Translations under genes and position numbers: made by a program
Notes under the pieces: model-generated
What the model saw: the letters and a program-made list of their open reading frames with translations, nothing else
Databases searched by the model: none
Told to the model about the DNA's origin: nothing
NCBI GenBank assembly: GCA_035517415.1
Contig: DATIYW010000083.1
Span: 1 to 11,129, forward strand
Length of the DNA stretch: 11,129 nt
Origin: DATIYW01 sp035517415
GTDB lineage: Bacteria; Acidobacteriota; Thermoanaerobaculia; Thermoanaerobaculales; Thermoanaerobaculaceae
Reading direction: 5' to 3'
Shown: one piece after another, positions 1 through 5,581 of the stretch
How positions within the stretch are numbered: position 1 is the first letter of the stretch
Layout: the number at the start of each line of letters is the position of its first letter

Positions 1-1533
1 CAGAGCCTGGTTGTTGTGACGCTCCACTTCGGAGATGTGGCACAGCCCCTCGACACCGGGGGCCAGCTCGACGAACAGGCCGAAGTCCGTGACGTTGGTG
101 ACGAACCCGTCGACTTCGTCGCCGACCTGGTGGGAGTTCGCGAACTGGTCCCATTCGTTGGGCAGGAGCTCCTTGATCGACAAAGAGATGCGCTGGTTCG
201 GGATGTCCATCGCGATGATCAGCGCCTCGATCTCCTGCCCCTTCTGCACCACCTCGGAGGGATGCGACAGCCGCCGCGTCCACGCCATGTCGGAGACGTG
301 GACTAGGCCGTCCACTCCCGGCTCCAGCTCGACGAAGGCGCCGAACTCCGTGAGGTTGCGGACGACGCCCTTGACCTTGCTGCCGACGCGGAAACGGGTG
401 GCGAACTCTTCCCAGGGGTTGGGCTCGGCCTGCCGCAGCGAAAGCGACAGCCTCCGCTTCTCCACGTCCACCTCGGTGATCACGACCTCGACCTCCTGCT
501 GGCCGTGGAGCAGGCTCTTGGGGTTCTTGATCTTCTTCGTCCACGACATCTCCGAGACGTGGATCAAGCCCTCGACGCCCTCTTCGAGCTCGACGAACGC
601 GCCGTAGTCGACGACGTTGGTGACCTTGCCGGCGACCTTCTTGCCGACCGGGTAGCGCGCCTCGACATGGGTCCAGGGGTCCTCGAACCGCTGCCGGTAG
701 CCCAATGAGACGCGCTCCTTGTCGCGATCGATGCGGAGCACGACCACCTTGACCTCGTCGGCGACCTTGAAGTACTCGCTCGGGTGGCCGACGCGGCCCC
801 ACGAAATGTCGGTCACGTGGAGCAGGCCGTCGATGCCGCCGAGGTCGATGAACACGCCGTAGTCGGTGATGTTCTTGACCACGCCGGTGACGATCGTGCC
901 CTCCTCGATCGCGGCGAGCGTGGCCTCCTTCTGCGTCGACAGCGCCGCCTCGAGCATCACCTTGCGCGACAGCACGACGTTGGCGCGGCGGCGGTCGAAG
1001 TTGATGATGCGCGCCTCGACCTCCTCGCCGACGTAGTCCTCGAGCCGGCGGGAGGGCCGCAGGTCGACGAGCGAGCCGGGCAGGAACGCCCGCACGCCGA
1101 TGTCCACAGCCAGGCCGCCCTTGACCCGCTCCACCACCTTGCCGCGCACGGGCGAACCGTCGCGGTAGGCGGATTCGAGCACCTCCCAGACGCGGATCTT
1201 CGCGGCGCGCTCGCGCGAGAGCCGGATCTCGCCGGTCATCTCGTCGAAGCGCTCGACCAACACGTCCACCTCGTCGCCGGGCTTCGCCGTCAGCTTGCCG
1301 GAGCGGTCGAGGAACTCGGAGCGCGGGATGATCCCCTCCGATTTGAAGCCGATGTCCACCACCACGTCGGAATCGTTGATCGCGACCACGTTGCCGCGAA
1401 CCACGTCGCCTTCACGCAGGTGCTGGAACGACTCCTCGACCAATTCGCGCAGATCGTTGCGGCTGACGGCGGGCTTCCGCTCCTCCTTCCCGGTGGGATG
1501 GTTGTGCTGATCGTTGTCCTGGCTGTTGACCAC
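1..1533 (-). CDS. rpsA: 30S ribosomal protein S1 (3' end missing)
   Basis: Ribosomal protein S1 binds mRNA on the 30S subunit and helps unfold and place it for initiation. The visible 511 residues hold a series of S1 (OB-fold) repeats starting near residues 41, 126, 208, 294, 379 and 467. Repeats 3-6 carry the strong pattern G-x-V-x-x-[IVL]-x-[DE]-[FY]-G-[AVL]-F-[VI]-[DE]-L followed by GL-[LIC]-H-[VI]-S. Repeats 1 and 2 are more divergent, as expected for the ribosome-binding end. The sixth repeat is cut by the window edge; E. coli S1 has 557 residues, so only a short C-terminal part is probably missing. The start is GTG at 1533-1531, preceded by AGGAGG at 1543-1538 with a short 4-nt spacer; no other in-frame start lies close upstream. 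It is downstream of cmk on the same strand, the classic cmk-rpsA order, and also has its own promoter (see 1592-1621). Identification is very secure. Confidence 0.97.
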   Translation of the reverse strand, partial: MVNSQDNDQHNHPTGKEERKPAVSRNDLRELVEESFQHLREGDVVRGNVVAINDSDVVVDIGFKSEGIIPRSEFLDRSGKLTAKPGDEVDVLVERFDEMTGEIRLSRERAAKIRVWEVLESAYRDGSPVRGKVVERVKGGLAVDIGVRAFLPGSLVDLRPSRRLEDYVGEEVEARIINFDRRRANVVLSRKVMLEAALSTQKEATLAAIEEGTIVTGVVKNITDYGVFIDLGGIDGLLHVTDISWGRVGHPSEYFKVADEVKVVVLRIDRDKERVSLGYRQRFEDPWTHVEARYPVGKKVAGKVTNVVDYGAFVELEEGVEGLIHVSEMSWTKKIKNPKSLLHGQQEVEVVITEVDVEKRRLSLSLRQAEPNPWEEFATRFRVGSKVKGVVRNLTEFGAFVELEPGVDGLVHVSDMAWTRRLSHPSEVVQKGQEIEALIIAMDIPNQRISLSIKELLPNEWDQFANSHQVGDEVDGFVTNVTDFGLFVELAPGVEGLCHISEVERHNNQAL

Positions 1534-1545
1534 TGGGCCTCCTCG

Positions 1546-1567
1546 AGATGCTCCGGGCGGGGCATCT
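1546..1567 (-). promoter_or_regulatory. Hairpin in the rpsA leader next to the Shine-Dalgarno sequence
   Basis: On the minus strand AGATGC (1567-1562) is perfectly complementary to GCATCT (1551-1546). A C-A mismatch and two further G-C pairs inside leave a 4-nt loop. The hairpin ends 2 nt before the AGGAGG of rpsA (1543-1538). In gammaproteobacteria S1 represses its own synthesis through structured leader RNA; a similar role here is inference from position only. Confidence 0.45.
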
Positions 1568-1591
1568 AACTGCTTGTTTTACAAACGCCAA

Positions 1592-1621
1592 ACTATACGT
1601 GCCGGGCTCGCGGGGTGTCAA
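1592..1621 (-). promoter_or_regulatory. Sigma70-type promoter of rpsA inside the end of cmk
   Basis: Read on the minus strand, TTGACA (1621-1616, perfect -35) is followed after 18 nt by TATAGT (1597-1592, five of six matches to TATAAT). The predicted transcription start is near 1585, giving an rpsA leader of about 50 nt. The -35 lies in the last codons of cmk, and the cmk TAG stop (1595-1593) is part of the -10 box. Separate promoters for rpsA downstream of cmk are also known in E. coli. This is the best consensus promoter in the window. Confidence 0.75.
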
Positions 1622-2303
1622 GGCCCGAGGGCAGGAAAGAGAGCAGCGCGGCGACCACTTCGGCGAGCGTCATCCCGCTGGTGTCGAGCACCTTGGCGCC
1701 GTCGGCCGGGCGCAGCGGCGAGTCGCTGCGGGTGGAGTCGCGGCGGTCGCGCTCGCGCTGCTCGGCGAGCACGTCGTCCCAGCGCGCGGCCACGCCGCGC
1801 TTGACGAGCTCCTCGTAGCGCCGCCGCGCGCGCACCTCCGGCGAGGCGGTGAGGAACACCTTGACCGGGGCGCCGGGGAACACCACGGTGCCGATGTCGC
1901 GCCCCTCGACCACGCCGCCGCGCTCGGCCGCAACCTCGCGCTGCCGCACCACCAGCTCGCGCCGCACCGCAGGGATCGCCGACACCACCGACGCCATCTC
2001 CGACGCCTCGGGCGTGCGCAGCGCGTCGGTGACGTCCTCATCGCCGAGCCGCACGCGCTGGGTGCGCGGGTCGCCGGAGAAGCGCACCTCGAGGCCGCGG
2101 GCGAGCGCGGCGACGGCGGCGTGGTCGCCGGGGTCGAGCCCCGGCCCGAACCCGGCCCGCAGCGCGAGCAGCCCGACTGCGCGGTACATCGCGCCGGTGT
2201 CGAGGTACGGCAGCCCGAGGCGGACCGCGAGCTCGCGCGCGGCCGCCGACTTGCCCGCCCCGGCGGGACCGTCGATCGCGATCAGGAGCCGCTGCCGGGC
2301 CAC
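1593..2303 (-). CDS. cmk: Cytidylate kinase (CMP/dCMP kinase)
   Basis: Cytosolic kinase that phosphorylates CMP and dCMP to CDP and dCDP using ATP, in pyrimidine nucleotide salvage and recycling from RNA and phospholipid turnover. The 236 residues are typical of the bacterial family (about 225). Visible signatures are the P-loop GPAGAGKS (residues 12-19), the LDTGAMYRA substrate segment (34-42), VVEGRDIGTVVFP (131-143), and the basic lid and Asp-rich region R-x-R-D-R-R-D-S...PL-x-x-A (183-200). The start must be GTG at 2303-2301, because an in-frame TAG stands only 9 nt upstream (2315-2313) and no other start fits between. There is no Shine-Dalgarno sequence; a TAGACT box 6 nt before the GTG suggests a leaderless transcript. 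It is followed 59 nt later by rpsA, a widely conserved pair. The stop codon overlaps the rpsA -10 box. Confidence 0.96.
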   Translation of the reverse strand: MARQRLLIAIDGPAGAGKSAAARELAVRLGLPYLDTGAMYRAVGLLALRAGFGPGLDPGDHAAVAALARGLEVRFSGDPRTQRVRLGDEDVTDALRTPEASEMASVVSAIPAVRRELVVRQREVAAERGGVVEGRDIGTVVFPGAPVKVFLTASPEVRARRRYEELVKRGVAARWDDVLAEQRERDRRDSTRSDSPLRPADGAKVLDTSGMTLAEVVAALLSFLPSGLDTPRARHV

Positions 2304-2309
2304 GCCGGC

Positions 2310-2315
2310 AGTCTA
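2310..2315 (-). promoter_or_regulatory. -10-like box for a leaderless cmk transcript
   Basis: On the minus strand TAGACT (2315-2310) ends 6 nt before the GTG start of cmk, where a transcript would begin at or next to the start codon. No convincing TTGACA-like -35 is present at 16-18 nt. The box is supported mainly by the same spacing recurring before three other genes in the window. Confidence 0.45.
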
Positions 2316-2323
2316 GACCAGCG

Positions 2324-2354
2324 GCCCGGTCCGGCGACCGCTCCCGGACCGGGC
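2324..2354. repeat. Perfect 11-bp inverted repeat in the divergent cmk / hydrolase promoter region
   Basis: GCCCGGTCCGG (2324-2334) and CCGGACCGGGC (2344-2354) are perfect inverted repeats separated by 9 nt. The dyad is centred near 2339 in the 90-nt gap between two divergent genes. It overlaps the expected -35 region of cmk and lies just upstream of that of the hydrolase gene. No T-run follows on either strand, so it is a poor intrinsic terminator. A regulator-binding site is one reading; a hairpin of no regulatory use in very GC-rich DNA is another. Confidence 0.6.
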
Positions 2355-2380
2355 ACCGCCGTCCGCGACCCGAGCGGCTG

Positions 2381-2386
2381 TACACT
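2381..2386 (+). promoter_or_regulatory. -10-like box for a leaderless hydrolase transcript
   Basis: TACACT ends 7 nt before the ATG at 2394. No good Shine-Dalgarno sequence precedes the ATG, and no clear -35 is seen at 16-18 nt upstream. The reading as a leaderless promoter rests on the repeated TANNNT to start-codon spacing. Confidence 0.45.
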
Positions 2387-2393
2387 CCGGAAC

Positions 2394-2831
2394 ATGCGCG
2401 TCTACCTCGCGGCGGCGATGACCAACGCGTCGCGCGACCTCGCCACCATCCGCGCCCTCGTCGACCATCTCGAGTCGGCGGGTCACGAGGTGCCGACCCG
2501 CCACGTCGCCGACGCCGCGGGTCGCGAGCCGGAATCCGCGATCACGCACGCCGAGGTGGCGCGGCGCGACCTCGCCTGGGTGGCCGGGAGCGACGCCCTG
2601 GTCGCCGAGGTCTCGACCCCCTCGCACGGCGTCGGCGTCGAGGTCGCCGCCGCTTCTGCTCGGGGCGTCCCGACGTTGCTCGTCCACCGTGCCGGCGTGC
2701 CCGTCTCGCGCCTGCTGCTCGGGCTGCCGGGGATCGAGGTCGCGGCCTACGCGGACGCGGCGCAGGCGCGCGCGTCCGTCAGCCGCTTCCTCGCCCGGGT
2801 CGGCGCCGCGCGCCCCGCGGCCCGGGGCTGA
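2394..2831 (+). CDS. DNPH1/Rcl-like 2'-deoxynucleoside 5'-phosphate N-hydrolase
   Basis: A 145-residue cytosolic protein of the nucleoside 2-deoxyribosyltransferase superfamily. It most resembles DNPH1 (Rcl), which cleaves the N-glycosidic bond of deoxynucleoside monophosphates to give 2-deoxyribose 5-phosphate and the free base. Visible support: the N-terminal strand MRVYLAAAM (1-9) as in the nucleotide-binding loop; TRHVA (35-39) matching the EHVA of the family; and the block ITHAEVARRDLAWVAGSDAL (50-69) followed by VAEVSTPSHGVGVEVAAA (70-87), which follows the DNPH1 pattern D-L-x-W-x-x-x-A-D-x-x-V-A-E-V-x-x-P-S-x-G-V-G-x-E. Glu83 fits the catalytic nucleophile; Asp59 and Asp67 are conserved family positions. 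The length fits (human DNPH1 has 174). Substrate preference (dNMP clean-up or modified nucleotides such as hydroxymethyl-dUMP) cannot be read from sequence. Divergent from cmk, another nucleotide-monophosphate enzyme, which may be coincidental. Confidence 0.85.
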   Translation: MRVYLAAAMTNASRDLATIRALVDHLESAGHEVPTRHVADAAGREPESAITHAEVARRDLAWVAGSDALVAEVSTPSHGVGVEVAAASARGVPTLLVHRAGVPVSRLLLGLPGIEVAAYADAAQARASVSRFLARVGAARPAARG

Positions 2832-2838
2832 GGCCGCG

Positions 2839-3780
2839 GTGGCGAGCGCGGCGGCCGCCGCCCGCGGGCCCTCCCTGAGCCGCGTCGACCTCGGGCTGAT
2901 CGTCACGATCGTGATCTGGGGCGTCAACTACGCCGCGATCAAGGCGGCGCTGCGCGAGCTCGACCCGCTCGGCTTCAACGGCCTGCGCTTCCTGCTCGCC
3001 ACGATCACGCTCGCCGCGCTCGCCCGCGGCTCCGGCGCCCTCCGCGCCATCCCGCGCGCCGACCTGGTGCGGCTCGCGCTCCTCGGCCTGCTCGGCAACA
3101 CCGTCTACCAGCTCATCTTCATCCAGGGGATCGCCCGCACCACGGCGGCCAACGCCTCGCTGATCATGTCGTCCTGCCCGATGCTCGTCGCGCTCCTCGC
3201 CTCGGCGCTCGGGCGCGATCGCCTCCCGCCGCTCGCCTGGGCCGGCGTGGTGCTCGCCGTCGGCGGACTCGTGCTGTTGCTGTCGGGCGGCTCCGGGAAG
3301 GGGTTCGCCACCGGCAACCTGCACGGCGACCTGCTCATCCTCGCCTCCGCCGCGACCTGGGCCGCCTACACCGTGCTCGCCGCCGGGGTGATGGCGCGCA
3401 CGCCGGCCCTTCCCGCCACCCTGGTGACGTTCGTGGCCGGCACCCCGCCGCTGCTCCTGCTCGCGCTCCCCGCGCTCGCCCGCCAGGACTGGGCGGCGGT
3501 CGGCTGGCGCGGCTGGTCGGGGCTGGCGTTCTCCGGGATCCTGGCGATCGGCATCGCCTACATGTTCTGGAACGCGGGGCTCGCAGCGATCGGCGGGGCG
3601 CGCACCGCCGTCTACCAGAACTTCACCCCGGTGGTTGCGGCGGCGTTCGCCTGGATCACGCTGGGCGAGCGCTGGACCGCGCCGCAGTTCGCGGGAGCCG
3701 CCGCGGTGCTGGTGGGGATCGCGCTCACCCGCCGCCGCACCGACGCGCCGGGCGCGCCGCGCGAGACCGCCACGCGCTGA
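2839..3780 (+). CDS. EamA-family drug/metabolite transporter (DMT superfamily permease)
   Basis: Inner-membrane permease of 313 residues. Two EamA repeats are visible (about 17-148 and 162-297), each with about five hydrophobic helices. The first begins with VDLGLIVTIVIWGVNY (16-31); the last ends with NFTPVVAAAFAWITLGERWT (261-280) and a final helix, a hallmark of the family. Substrates in this family include amino acids and metabolites, usually exported; none can be assigned here. The start is taken as GTG 2839-2841. The reading frame is open further upstream, but this GTG has GAGG at 2830-2833 with 5-nt spacing, and earlier starts would overlap the preceding gene deeply. That Shine-Dalgarno overlaps the stop codon of the hydrolase gene (7-nt gap), so the two are very likely one operon with translational coupling. 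A functional link between them is not evident. Confidence 0.9.
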   Translation: MASAAAAARGPSLSRVDLGLIVTIVIWGVNYAAIKAALRELDPLGFNGLRFLLATITLAALARGSGALRAIPRADLVRLALLGLLGNTVYQLIFIQGIARTTAANASLIMSSCPMLVALLASALGRDRLPPLAWAGVVLAVGGLVLLLSGGSGKGFATGNLHGDLLILASAATWAAYTVLAAGVMARTPALPATLVTFVAGTPPLLLLALPALARQDWAAVGWRGWSGLAFSGILAIGIAYMFWNAGLAAIGGARTAVYQNFTPVVAAAFAWITLGERWTAPQFAGAAAVLVGIALTRRRTDAPGAPRETATR

Positions 3781-3790
3781 CCGCGCGCCG

Positions 3791-3805
3791 CGCCGCAACG
3801 CGGCG
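3791..3805 (+). terminator. Weak hairpin after the permease gene
   Basis: CGCCGC (3791-3796) pairs with GCGGCG (3800-3805) around an AAC loop, 10 nt after the permease stop. No U-tract follows (only a short GTTT further on), so it is at best a weak or Rho-assisted end. Confidence 0.25.
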
Positions 3806-3831
3806 GCTCCCGCGTTTCACCGCGCCTTCAA

Positions 3832-3853
3832 GCCCGCGTCACGCCCGCGTCAC
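3832..3853. repeat. Two tandem copies of an 11-bp unit
   Basis: GCCCGCGTCAC occurs twice head to tail (3832-3842 and 3843-3853) in the gap before the porin gene. It could be a slippage product or paired operator half-sites; only two copies exist. Confidence 0.6.
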
Positions 3854-3877
3854 TCCGTCGCCGTACAACGCACCTCG

Positions 3878-3899
3878 CGGGGCGATGCCCCGGAGGAGG
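3878..3899 (+). promoter_or_regulatory. Hairpin abutting a strong Shine-Dalgarno sequence (porin gene)
   Basis: CGGGGC (3878-3883) pairs with GCCCCG (3887-3892) around a GAT loop. The last paired G is the first base of GGAGGAGG (3892-3899). The ATG at 3907 lies 7 nt after the Shine-Dalgarno, which decides this start over the in-frame TTG at 3901. The hairpin may shield or present the ribosome site; this is inference. A TACAAC box at 3864-3869 is a weak -10 candidate without a clear -35. Confidence 0.5.
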
Positions 3900-3906
3900 G
3901 TTGACG

Positions 3907-5247
3907 ATGCGGATCGGAGCGAGAGGGAGCCGCCTGGCGCGAGGCGGGGCGGCGACGGTGGCCGCCGTGGTGTTGCTGCTGGGGTTCGCCGCGATCGGCG
4001 CGGCGCAGGTCACCGGGCTCTACTACCAGGAGCTGACGAGGGACGGCCGGGTCTACGTGTTCAACTCGGCGGAGCGCTTCAAGTCGTTCGGCAAGACCGG
4101 CGAGATGGGCACGGCGATCACGCTGGTGGGGCGCGGCGCCAACGGCGAGACGATCGTCGCCGAGAACGAGACGGCGCTCGACCTCTACCTGTTCAAGCAC
4201 AACCTGCCCGCCTACGACCGCCCGAGCCCGAGGCCGGCGACGCCGGCCGCGGCGTTCCCCAAGACCACGATCGGGGGCCGCGTGTACGCCGACCTCAGCT
4301 CGAAGGAGATCAAGGACGAGGGCACCGGCGTCAAGAGCAGCGACTCGGGCGTGGGGGTGGACGTGAAGCGCTTCTACTTCACGGTCAACCACGACTTCGA
4401 CCCGACCTGGTCGGCGCAGTTCCAGTCCGACATCGGCGACGCCGGTGCCAAGCGTTACGACGTGTTCGTCAAGAAGGCGTTCATCCAGGCCAAGCTCGCG
4501 AACGAGGCGATCTTCCGCCTCGGCTCCGCCGACGCGCCGTGGATCCCGTTCGTCGAGGGGATCTACGGCCAGCGCTACCTCGAGAACACGCTCACCGACG
4601 CGCTCAGCTTCGGCACCTCCGCGGACTGGGGGCTGCACTTCCTCGGCAAGGCGGCCGGCAACATGCTCGGCTACGACTTCATGGTCAGCAACGGCAAGGG
4701 GTACTCGAGCCCGTCGCGCTCCAAGTCGGTGGACTTCGAAGGCCGGGTCTCCCTCGAGCCGGTGCAGGGGCTGACGCTGGCGATCGGCGGCTACAGCGGC
4801 AAGCGCGGCCTCGACACCGACGCGGCGCCGGCGAAGCACACCGCGACGCGCTTCGACGCGCTGGCGAACTACGCGATCGGGCCGGTCAGGATCGGCGGCG
4901 AGTACTTCACCGCCGACGACTGGAACCGCGTGACGGCGGCGGCCGGGGACAAGTCCGACGGGTATTCGGGCTGGCTGCAGTTCGCGGTCGACCCGGCGTG
5001 GACGCTGTTCGGCCGCTACGACAGCGCCAACCCGAGCAAGACGCTCAACTCGGCGCTCAAGCTCAGCTACTACAACGCCGGCGTGCAGTGGAAGCCGGCC
5101 AAGCCGCTGCTCGCGGCGCTCGCCTACAAGTACGCCGACGTCAAGGGCGGCACGTTCGCGACCAGCAACGGCGCGATCGGCTCGGCCACCGCGGGCAAGA
5201 AGGGGACGTACAACGAGTTCGGGCTGTGGCTCTCGTACGACTTCTGA
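3907..5247 (+). CDS. Outer-membrane porin-like beta-barrel protein with a distinct N-terminal domain
   Basis: A 446-residue exported protein. Residues 1-33 form a signal peptide: Arg-rich start, hydrophobic core near 15-30, likely cut after GAA before Gln34. Residues 34-105 form a compact segment containing VTGLYYQE, RVYVFNSAERFKSFGKTGEMG and a run ending FKHNLPAYDRP, with no transmembrane helix. A Pro/Ala-rich linker (106-118) follows. From about 120 to the end the chain alternates polar and aromatic residues (for example GGRVYADLS, RFYFTVNHDF, WSAQFQSDIG, LFGRYDSANP), as in phosphate/carbohydrate-type porins. It ends in LSYDF, with the C-terminal Phe used as an outer-membrane insertion signal. 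Likely role: diffusion channel or outer-membrane structural protein. The substrate is unknown, and I cannot name the N-terminal domain. Start fixed by GGAGGAGG with 7-nt spacing. It appears monocistronic, with a terminator 72 nt after the stop. Confidence 0.8.
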   Translation: MRIGARGSRLARGGAATVAAVVLLLGFAAIGAAQVTGLYYQELTRDGRVYVFNSAERFKSFGKTGEMGTAITLVGRGANGETIVAENETALDLYLFKHNLPAYDRPSPRPATPAAAFPKTTIGGRVYADLSSKEIKDEGTGVKSSDSGVGVDVKRFYFTVNHDFDPTWSAQFQSDIGDAGAKRYDVFVKKAFIQAKLANEAIFRLGSADAPWIPFVEGIYGQRYLENTLTDALSFGTSADWGLHFLGKAAGNMLGYDFMVSNGKGYSSPSRSKSVDFEGRVSLEPVQGLTLAIGGYSGKRGLDTDAAPAKHTATRFDALANYAIGPVRIGGEYFTADDWNRVTAAAGDKSDGYSGWLQFAVDPAWTLFGRYDSANPSKTLNSALKLSYYNAGVQWKPAKPLLAALAYKYADVKGGTFATSNGAIGSATAGKKGTYNEFGLWLSYDF

Positions 5248-5319
5248 GACCGGCGGTGCGACCGCTCGCGGCCGCCTGACCCAGGCCCTTCCACGCCTCC
5301 CGGTCAGGGGAGGTTCCGA

Positions 5320-5353
5320 GCCCCCGGGCGTCCTCACCCGGGGGCCGCTTTTT
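5320..5353 (+). terminator. Strong intrinsic terminator after the porin gene
   Basis: GCCCCCGGG (5320-5328) pairs perfectly with CCCGGGGGC (5337-5345), a 9-bp GC stem with an 8-nt loop. TTTTT follows at 5349-5353 after CGC. A second small hairpin, CCTCCC/GGGAGG (5296-5301/5308-5313), lies just upstream. The 5248-5319 stretch holds nothing else I recognise. Confidence 0.88.
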
Positions 5354-5361
5354 CTGCCACG

Positions 5362-5553
5362 GACCGTCGTTGCAGCCCGCAACGCCCTCATCCCGCAGGG
5401 GTAGGAGCGGTCATGCCGGGGTGTGAAGCCGGTCACGCAGGGACGGGAAGAAGGCCCGATCCGGGGTTGTTGGCGGCAAGTGGAGGGCAACCTCCATCCT
5501 GCTTCGGCAGGATCGGGGCCGTCTACTGGGGGGGAGGCGGCCCCAGTTTTTTT
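5362..5553 (+). ncRNA. Candidate structured RNA (small RNA or attenuator) of unknown class
   Basis: The 228-nt gap between the porin terminator and the aldehyde dehydrogenase contains closely packed pairings: GACCG/CGGTC (5362-5366/5408-5412) enclosing CGTTGC/GCAACG (5368-5373/5379-5384); GTGTGA/TCACGC with one G-U pair (5421-5426/5433-5438); GGCCCG/CGGGGCC with one bulge (5453-5458/5514-5520) closing a three-way junction; TGGAGG-GCAA-CCTCCA with a GNRA tetraloop (5481-5496); and ATCCTGC-TTCG-GCAGGAT with a UUCG tetraloop (5496-5513). The last two compete only for A5496. The segment ends with a terminator at 5515-5553. I see no coding frame and no clear promoter, and I did not recognise a known riboswitch, 6S, SRP or RNase P RNA. 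It could be an independent sRNA, an attenuator before the dehydrogenase, or a processed porin 3' UTR. GC-rich DNA forms hairpins easily, so this is tentative. Confidence 0.4.
5515..5553 (+). terminator. Intrinsic terminator with two mutually exclusive stems
   Basis: TTTTTTT at 5547-5553 is preceded by two alternative hairpins that share CCCC at 5541-5544. The long one is GGGGCCGTCT/AGGCGGCCCC (5515-5524/5535-5544, one G-U pair). The short one is CTGGGG/CCCCAG (5526-5531/5541-5546), directly on the T-run. The long stem also overlaps the 3' strand of the junction-closing stem (5514-5520). It ends 28 nt before the dehydrogenase ATG. Confidence 0.8.
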
Positions 5554-5569
5554 CTCTCCGGCGCGGCCG

Positions 5570-5575
5570 TAGGAT
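5570..5575 (+). promoter_or_regulatory. -10-like box for a leaderless aldehyde dehydrogenase transcript
   Basis: TAGGAT ends 6 nt before the ATG at 5582. The T-run of the preceding terminator occupies the -35 position (TTTTTT at 5547-5552, 17-nt spacer), so the -35 match is poor. The AGGA inside the box, 7 nt before the ATG, could instead serve as a weak Shine-Dalgarno sequence. Confidence 0.4.
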
Positions 5576-5581
5576 GACCCC

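Noticed and set aside
16..1569. Plus-strand open frames opposite rpsA
   Set aside because: The minus strand encodes clear repeated S1 domains; the plus-strand products show only mirror-image periodicity from those repeats.
2689..2838. A longer N-terminus for the permease using starts inside the hydrolase gene
   Set aside because: It would add an Arg/Pro-rich segment before the first membrane helix and overlap the hydrolase by about 140 nt; GTG 2839 has a well-spaced Shine-Dalgarno.
3901..3906. TTG at 3901 as the porin start
   Set aside because: It stands almost directly on the Shine-Dalgarno (1-nt spacing), while ATG 3907 has the usual 7 nt.
5411..5497. 28-codon minus-strand frame (ATG at 5497-5495) in the structured segment
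   Set aside because: No properly spaced Shine-Dalgarno or promoter, and its sequence is explained by the inverted repeats of the RNA candidate.
5362..5520. Cobalamin riboswitch, from fragments such as CCCGCAAC (5376-5383) and GGGAAG (5445-5450)
   Set aside because: The conserved GCCACTG box is absent and the fragments are not in the order or spacing of that class; chance similarity in GC-rich sequence is likely.
5362..5553. 6S RNA or SRP RNA gene
   Set aside because: No long rod-like pairing between the two ends as in 6S RNA, and the conserved GGAA/asymmetric-loop region of SRP RNA was not found.
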